A stretch of DNA of 8,500 bases from an uncultured Brachyspira sp. (lineage in GTDB: Bacteria > Cyanobacteriota > Vampirovibrionia > Gastranaerophilales > Gastranaerophilaceae), in contig ONYB01000183.1 in assembly GCA_900321895.1 (NCBI GenBank), forward strand, positions 1 to 8,500, written 5' to 3'. The translations under genes were made by a program, and so were the position numbers. This document shows, one piece after another, positions 6,039 to 8,500 of the stretch (position 1 is its first letter; every line of letters starts with the position of its first letter). A model generated the notes under the pieces. That model made no database searches and had not been told where the DNA came from. It saw only the letters and a list, made by a program, of their open reading frames with translations.

Positions 6039-7763
6039 ATGCAAGATTTTACACTAAATCTTTCGAGAGAAGAATTGGAAAAACGCACAAATAAAGATTA
6101 TTTGAATACAAAAAAAATGCTTACGCCTGACGCTCCGGAGTACACAGAACTTGCAGATGGCGACAAAAATGCACTAAAACACTTGGTTAGAGCAGCTTAT
6201 ATTTTAGAAAAAATCAATATGCAAATTGATAATCCGCACAACCTTGATTTTAAAGCCTTTTTAGAAAAAGAAATCGAAAACGGCAACGAAGATGCAAAGT
6301 TAACCAAAATTCTATTTGATGCTCAAAAAGGTATCAATGCAATCGACACGATGTCGAACAAAATCAATCTTGCAAAAGGTTTGACCGAGCACCTCGGCAA
6401 AGGGGTTTATCCAGAAGATCTTTCAAAAGAAGAATTTCACGCAATTTTAACCAAAATGATTAACGAAGGTAAAATCGACGACGTTAAAAAAATTCTCACT
6501 CAACGATCTGTAGTAGAACGCAATGGGGACAAGCTCATCGGAATTGACTATATCGACAAATTCAAAGAAGATTTTGCGAAAATGGCAGATGAACTCGACT
6601 TGGCAAGAGAAACTTCTACCAACGCCGATTTCAACGAATATCTTGAATTGCAGGCTAAAGCCTTGAGAGAGGCTGACCCGATGCTTGACGCTTATGCCGA
6701 CAAGAAATGGGCAACTTTACAAGACACACCTTTGGAATTCACAATTACTCGAGAAAACTACGAAGATGAAATGACGGGCACTATTGCTGAAAACAAAGAG
6801 CTTTCAGAGCTTTTAAACGCTCACGAAATTACCCCGACACCAAAGGATTTTCTCGGTGGCAGAGTCGGAATTGTCAACAAAAAAGGTACGGAAGCACTTA
6901 TGGCAATAAAAAAATATTTGCCTGAACTTGCAAAAAATATGCCGTTTGCAGATGAATATGAACAAAATATTTCAACAACCGGCGATACAAAACAAACAAT
7001 GGTTGACGTTGACTTAGTTGCCGTTGCTGGAGATGTCGGGGCTTACAGAGGCGGAATTACTCTTGCCGAAAATTTGCCGAACGACGACAAATTATCTCTA
7101 AAAATCGGTGGTGGCAGACGTAACGTTTACCATAGGCAAATTCGTTTCATCAGCAATATTGCGAAATTACAAGAACGTCTGGACGAAATCTTAGACAAAG
7201 AACAGCACAAATACTATCTCGATGAGGCTGACCACTGGTTCACAATCGGGCACGAAAACGCTCACTCGCTCGGGCCTAAAAAAGCCTGCGAAACTCTTGG
7301 CAAATACAGAAACATAATTGAGGAAAACAAAGCTGACATGGGCTCTTTGGCATTTGTCGATTTGCTAACCGAGCTTGGCATGTACACAGAAGAACAGCGT
7401 AAACAAATTATTGTGACCACGGTTGCTGACAATTTCTTGAAATCAAAACCGACACTAAGTCAGGCACACAGAGTTCGTACGGTTATGCAGAATAAATATT
7501 TTGCAGACCGTGGAGCATACGTAATCATTGACGGAAAAATTCACGTCAACATAGACAAAGTAGTTCCGATTGCAAAAGAAATGCTTTCAGAAATTATCAG
7601 AATTCAAATCGACGGCGACTTTGACAAAGCTGAAAAATACGTTTTGAACAACTTCGTCTGGACAGACAACATGGAGCTCATTGCACAAAAACTTCAAAAA
7701 GTCAGCAAATATCTCAACGGCAGAACCGAATCTCCGCTTGCGGAATTACTGCTAAAAGACTAA
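6039..7763 (+). CDS. M49-like (dipeptidyl-peptidase III-type) zinc metallopeptidase
   Basis: The protein is 574 aa with no signal peptide, so probably cytosolic. The zinc motif is HENAH (405-409) followed by SLGP, and a second motif EENKAD (428-433) supplies the third ligand. This arrangement, HExxH-x-x-G-P then EE-x-KAD, matches the shorter M49-like proteins related to dipeptidyl-peptidase III, which remove dipeptides from short peptides. Classical DPP III has HExxGH and a longer gap before the Glu motif. The N-terminal 200 residues are mostly charged helix. A central segment (about 265-385) includes FLGGRVGIVNKKG, an acidic DVDLVAVAGDVGAYRGG stretch and KIGGGRRNVYHRQ. The start at 6039 is chosen for AAGGAG five bases upstream and for the promoter; ATG at 6018 is a poorer choice. 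It appears monocistronic. Peptidase family is likely; activity and substrate are inferred. Confidence 0.82.
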   Translation: MQDFTLNLSREELEKRTNKDYLNTKKMLTPDAPEYTELADGDKNALKHLVRAAYILEKINMQIDNPHNLDFKAFLEKEIENGNEDAKLTKILFDAQKGINAIDTMSNKINLAKGLTEHLGKGVYPEDLSKEEFHAILTKMINEGKIDDVKKILTQRSVVERNGDKLIGIDYIDKFKEDFAKMADELDLARETSTNADFNEYLELQAKALREADPMLDAYADKKWATLQDTPLEFTITRENYEDEMTGTIAENKELSELLNAHEITPTPKDFLGGRVGIVNKKGTEALMAIKKYLPELAKNMPFADEYEQNISTTGDTKQTMVDVDLVAVAGDVGAYRGGITLAENLPNDDKLSLKIGGGRRNVYHRQIRFISNIAKLQERLDEILDKEQHKYYLDEADHWFTIGHENAHSLGPKKACETLGKYRNIIEENKADMGSLAFVDLLTELGMYTEEQRKQIIVTTVADNFLKSKPTLSQAHRVRTVMQNKYFADRGAYVIIDGKIHVNIDKVVPIAKEMLSEIIRIQIDGDFDKAEKYVLNNFVWTDNMELIAQKLQKVSKYLNGRTESPLAELLLKD

Positions 7764-7778
7764 TTATAAAATCAAAGA

Positions 7779-7802
7779 GCGGTGCTTGATTTCAAGCACC
7801 GC
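7779..7802. terminator. Hairpin terminator shared by convergent genes
   Basis: GCGGTGCTTG (7779-7788) pairs perfectly over 10 bp with CAAGCACCGC (7793-7802) around an ATTT loop. On the plus strand it is followed by CTTAAATTTT, and on the minus strand by TCTTTGATTTTAT. It can end both the peptidase transcript (stop at 7763) and the small minus-strand genes (stop at 7833). The T tracts are interrupted on both sides, so efficiency may be moderate. Confidence 0.75.
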
Positions 7803-7830
7803 CTTAAATTTTCCCCTATTAAATTTTTAC

Positions 7831-8013
7831 CTAGTTGACAGCTGACAATTTTAATTCATCAAATTTTGTATGTGTGTGAATTCTTTTCAAGTATTTTGTC
7901 AGCGATTTTGCGACCATCTGCGAACGTTTTTGAGATTCTTTATCCAAAATATCAAAGTATTCGTCAATCGATGACATTATGTAACCATTTTCCCTATTTT
8001 CCAAATTCTTCAT
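7831..8013 (-). CDS. Hypothetical 60-aa protein downstream of the RHH gene
   Basis: I do not recognise this protein. It is 60 aa, highly charged and probably helical (about 13-50), with a Lys/Arg-rich middle and a C-terminal HTHTKFDELKL segment. It has no Cys and no membrane segment. The start at 8013 is supported by AAAGGA and AGGGG upstream and by a well-formed promoter whose predicted transcript begins about 18 nt before it. An internal Met at residue 13 is an alternative. It lies 45 bp after the ribbon-helix-helix gene on the same strand. That position suggests a partner or a small toxin/antitoxin-type product, but it does not look like MazF, ParE or RelE, and the pairing is inference. 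It could be a non-coding stretch. Confidence 0.55.
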   Translation of the reverse strand: MKNLENRENGYIMSSIDEYFDILDKESQKRSQMVAKSLTKYLKRIHTHTKFDELKLSAVN

Positions 8014-8031
8014 TTTCCCCTATCCTTTGCT

Positions 8032-8045
8032 GCTATCATTATAGC
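8032..8045. promoter_or_regulatory. Palindrome over the -10 box of the 60-aa gene
   Basis: GCTAT (8032-8036) and ATAGC (8041-8045) form a perfect 5-bp inverted repeat with a 4-bp centre. It covers the -10 hexamer at 8038-8043. This is where a repressor would act, and the neighbouring gene encodes a ribbon-helix-helix DNA-binding protein. Whether that protein binds here is inference. Confidence 0.35.
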
Positions 8046-8066
8046 TTACTTTTTCAATTTAGCCAA
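8038..8066 (-). promoter_or_regulatory. Internal promoter for the 60-aa gene
   Basis: On the minus strand TTGGCT (8061-8066, in the last codons of the ribbon-helix-helix gene) and a perfect TATAAT (8038-8043) are separated by 17 bp. The predicted transcription start is near 8031. The 60-aa gene could thus be made separately from its neighbour. Confidence 0.6.
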
Positions 8067-8247
8067 GTAGTGACTCTAAAATCTCTGCGTTTTGCATTGC
8101 CTTTTTAGAATTTCTAACTTGATTTCTGTACATATATGTACGAAGTGCTTCCCTGATTAATTCTGATCTTGTACGATTTTCTGAATTTGCTACGATGTCA
8201 ATTTCGTCTAAAAATCTTTCAGGCATTGAAATTAAAACTCTTGCCAT
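8059..8247 (-). CDS. Ribbon-helix-helix (CopG/MazE-like) DNA-binding protein
   Basis: This 62-aa protein has the full ribbon-helix-helix pattern: a basic N-terminal beta strand ARVLISMP (2-9), helix A ERFLDEIDIVA (10-20), a turn with SENRTRSE, and helix B ELIREALRTYMY (29-40). Residues after 42 form a charged tail. Such proteins dimerise, insert the strand pair into the DNA major groove, and act as repressors, often as antitoxins. ATG at 8247 is preceded by AAAGGAG with six bases of spacing, a strong ribosome site. The next gene encodes a 60-aa unknown rather than a typical MazF toxin (about 110 aa), so this may be an orphan regulator or half of an unfamiliar pair. Fold assignment is firm; the target is unknown. 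Confidence 0.9.
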   Translation of the reverse strand: MARVLISMPERFLDEIDIVANSENRTRSELIREALRTYMYRNQVRNSKKAMQNAEILESLLG

Positions 8248-8289
8248 AAATAACTCCTTTTTTTGTTCCCTGATTTTAAATCCCTTACA

Positions 8290-8317
8290 TTTATATTAAA
8301 AATTTTCGTGATGAAAA
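8290..8317 (-). promoter_or_regulatory. Possible promoter for the RHH gene
   Basis: On the minus strand TTTTCA (8312-8317) and TATAAA (8290-8295) are 16 bp apart, about 43 bp before the ATG at 8247. The region is very AT-rich and other hexamers (for example TATAAT at 8340-8345) are equally possible, so this is tentative. Confidence 0.3.
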
Positions 8318-8378
8318 ATTGCCTATTCTGTATATAAAAATTATAATTTTCTTAACTATTCTTAACATAAATCATAAC

Positions 8379-8413
8379 AAAAAAGAGTCGACACACTAGA
8401 GTGTCGACTCTTT
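8379..8413 (-). terminator. Rho-independent terminator of tuf
   Basis: AAAGAGTCGACAC (8382-8394) pairs perfectly over 13 bp with 8401-8413, leaving a 6-nt loop. On the minus strand the stem ends in a six-T run (8384 down to 8379). It follows the tuf stop codon by 26 bp and insulates the ribbon-helix-helix gene from the highly expressed tuf transcript. Confidence 0.9.
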
Positions 8414-8439
8414 AATCTTATAGGTTATGAATAAAATTA

Positions 8440-8500
8440 TTACTCAATAATTTTATCTACAACACCGGCACCAACTGTGTGGCCGCCTTCACGGATTGCA
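8440..8500 (-). CDS. tuf: Elongation factor Tu, C-terminal end (partial)
   Basis: The minus strand encodes AIREGGHTVGAGVVDKIIE and then TAA at 8440-8442. This is the invariant C-terminus of bacterial EF-Tu (domain III), the GTPase that delivers aminoacyl-tRNA to the ribosome. Only 19 residues are in the window; the rest lies beyond 8500. The His in GGHTVG replaces the more common Arg, a known kind of variation. A strong terminator follows directly, so tuf is the last gene of its transcript here. Confidence 0.93.
   Translation of the reverse strand, partial: AIREGGHTVGAGVVDKIIE

Noticed and set aside
7835..7848. TTGACAGCTGACAA near-palindrome as an operator
   Set aside because: Imperfect, lies in the last codons of the 60-aa ORF and downstream of any promoter seen; likely chance.
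1..8500. CRISPR array, tRNA or rRNA genes, transposase or integrase
   Set aside because: No spaced repeat array, no cloverleaf or rRNA-like stretch, and no mobile-element protein recognised on either strand.

Overview
The window is an AT-rich, gene-dense bacterial chromosome segment. It carries housekeeping genes plus a few lineage-specific ones. A DUF3326 protein (a family best known from cyanobacteria), an AMIN-domain amidase of the kind common in cyanobacteria, small unknown proteins and low GC together suggest a non-photosynthetic relative of Cyanobacteria (Vampirovibrionia/Melainabacteria, perhaps Gastranaerophilales). This placement is inference from gene content; no marker gene long enough to settle it is present, and only the last 19 residues of EF-Tu are visible.

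Layout, left to right. Positions 1-303 are non-coding. They hold a nested inverted repeat built from 8-bp tandem units (54-166) and a small hairpin (236-253). Next come a 131-aa helical protein of unknown function (304-699, +) with a strong terminator, and a DUF3326 gene (771-1757, +). The DUF3326 gene ends 6 bp from a convergent cell-wall pair on the minus strand: a secreted AMIN/Amidase_3 peptidoglycan amidase (2542-4434), transcribed first, then glutamate racemase murI (1764 to about 2564), whose 5' end overlaps the amidase. A 152-bp divergent promoter region separates the amidase from a plus-strand pair, a small MscS-type mechanosensitive channel (4587-5456) and rlmH (5446-5916), which overlap by 11 bp. 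A good sigma70-type promoter (5980-6008) then drives an M49-like zinc peptidase (6039-7763). A two-way hairpin terminator (7779-7802) separates it from two small minus-strand genes, a 60-aa unknown (7831-8013) and a ribbon-helix-helix regulator (8059-8247). At the right edge the 3' end of tuf (EF-Tu, minus) is followed by a near-perfect terminator.

Functionally, the amidase and racemase cut and supply peptidoglycan, and the channel protects the same envelope from osmotic shock. RlmH and EF-Tu belong to translation. The clearest oddity is that murI has no ATG, GTG or TTG in frame ahead of its conserved N-terminal catalytic motif. It must start at AUU or AUA, or the sequence has a point change. 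I found no convincing new multi-gene system. The most open items are the nested repeat, the murI start, and the ribbon-helix-helix/60-aa pair with a palindrome over its internal promoter.
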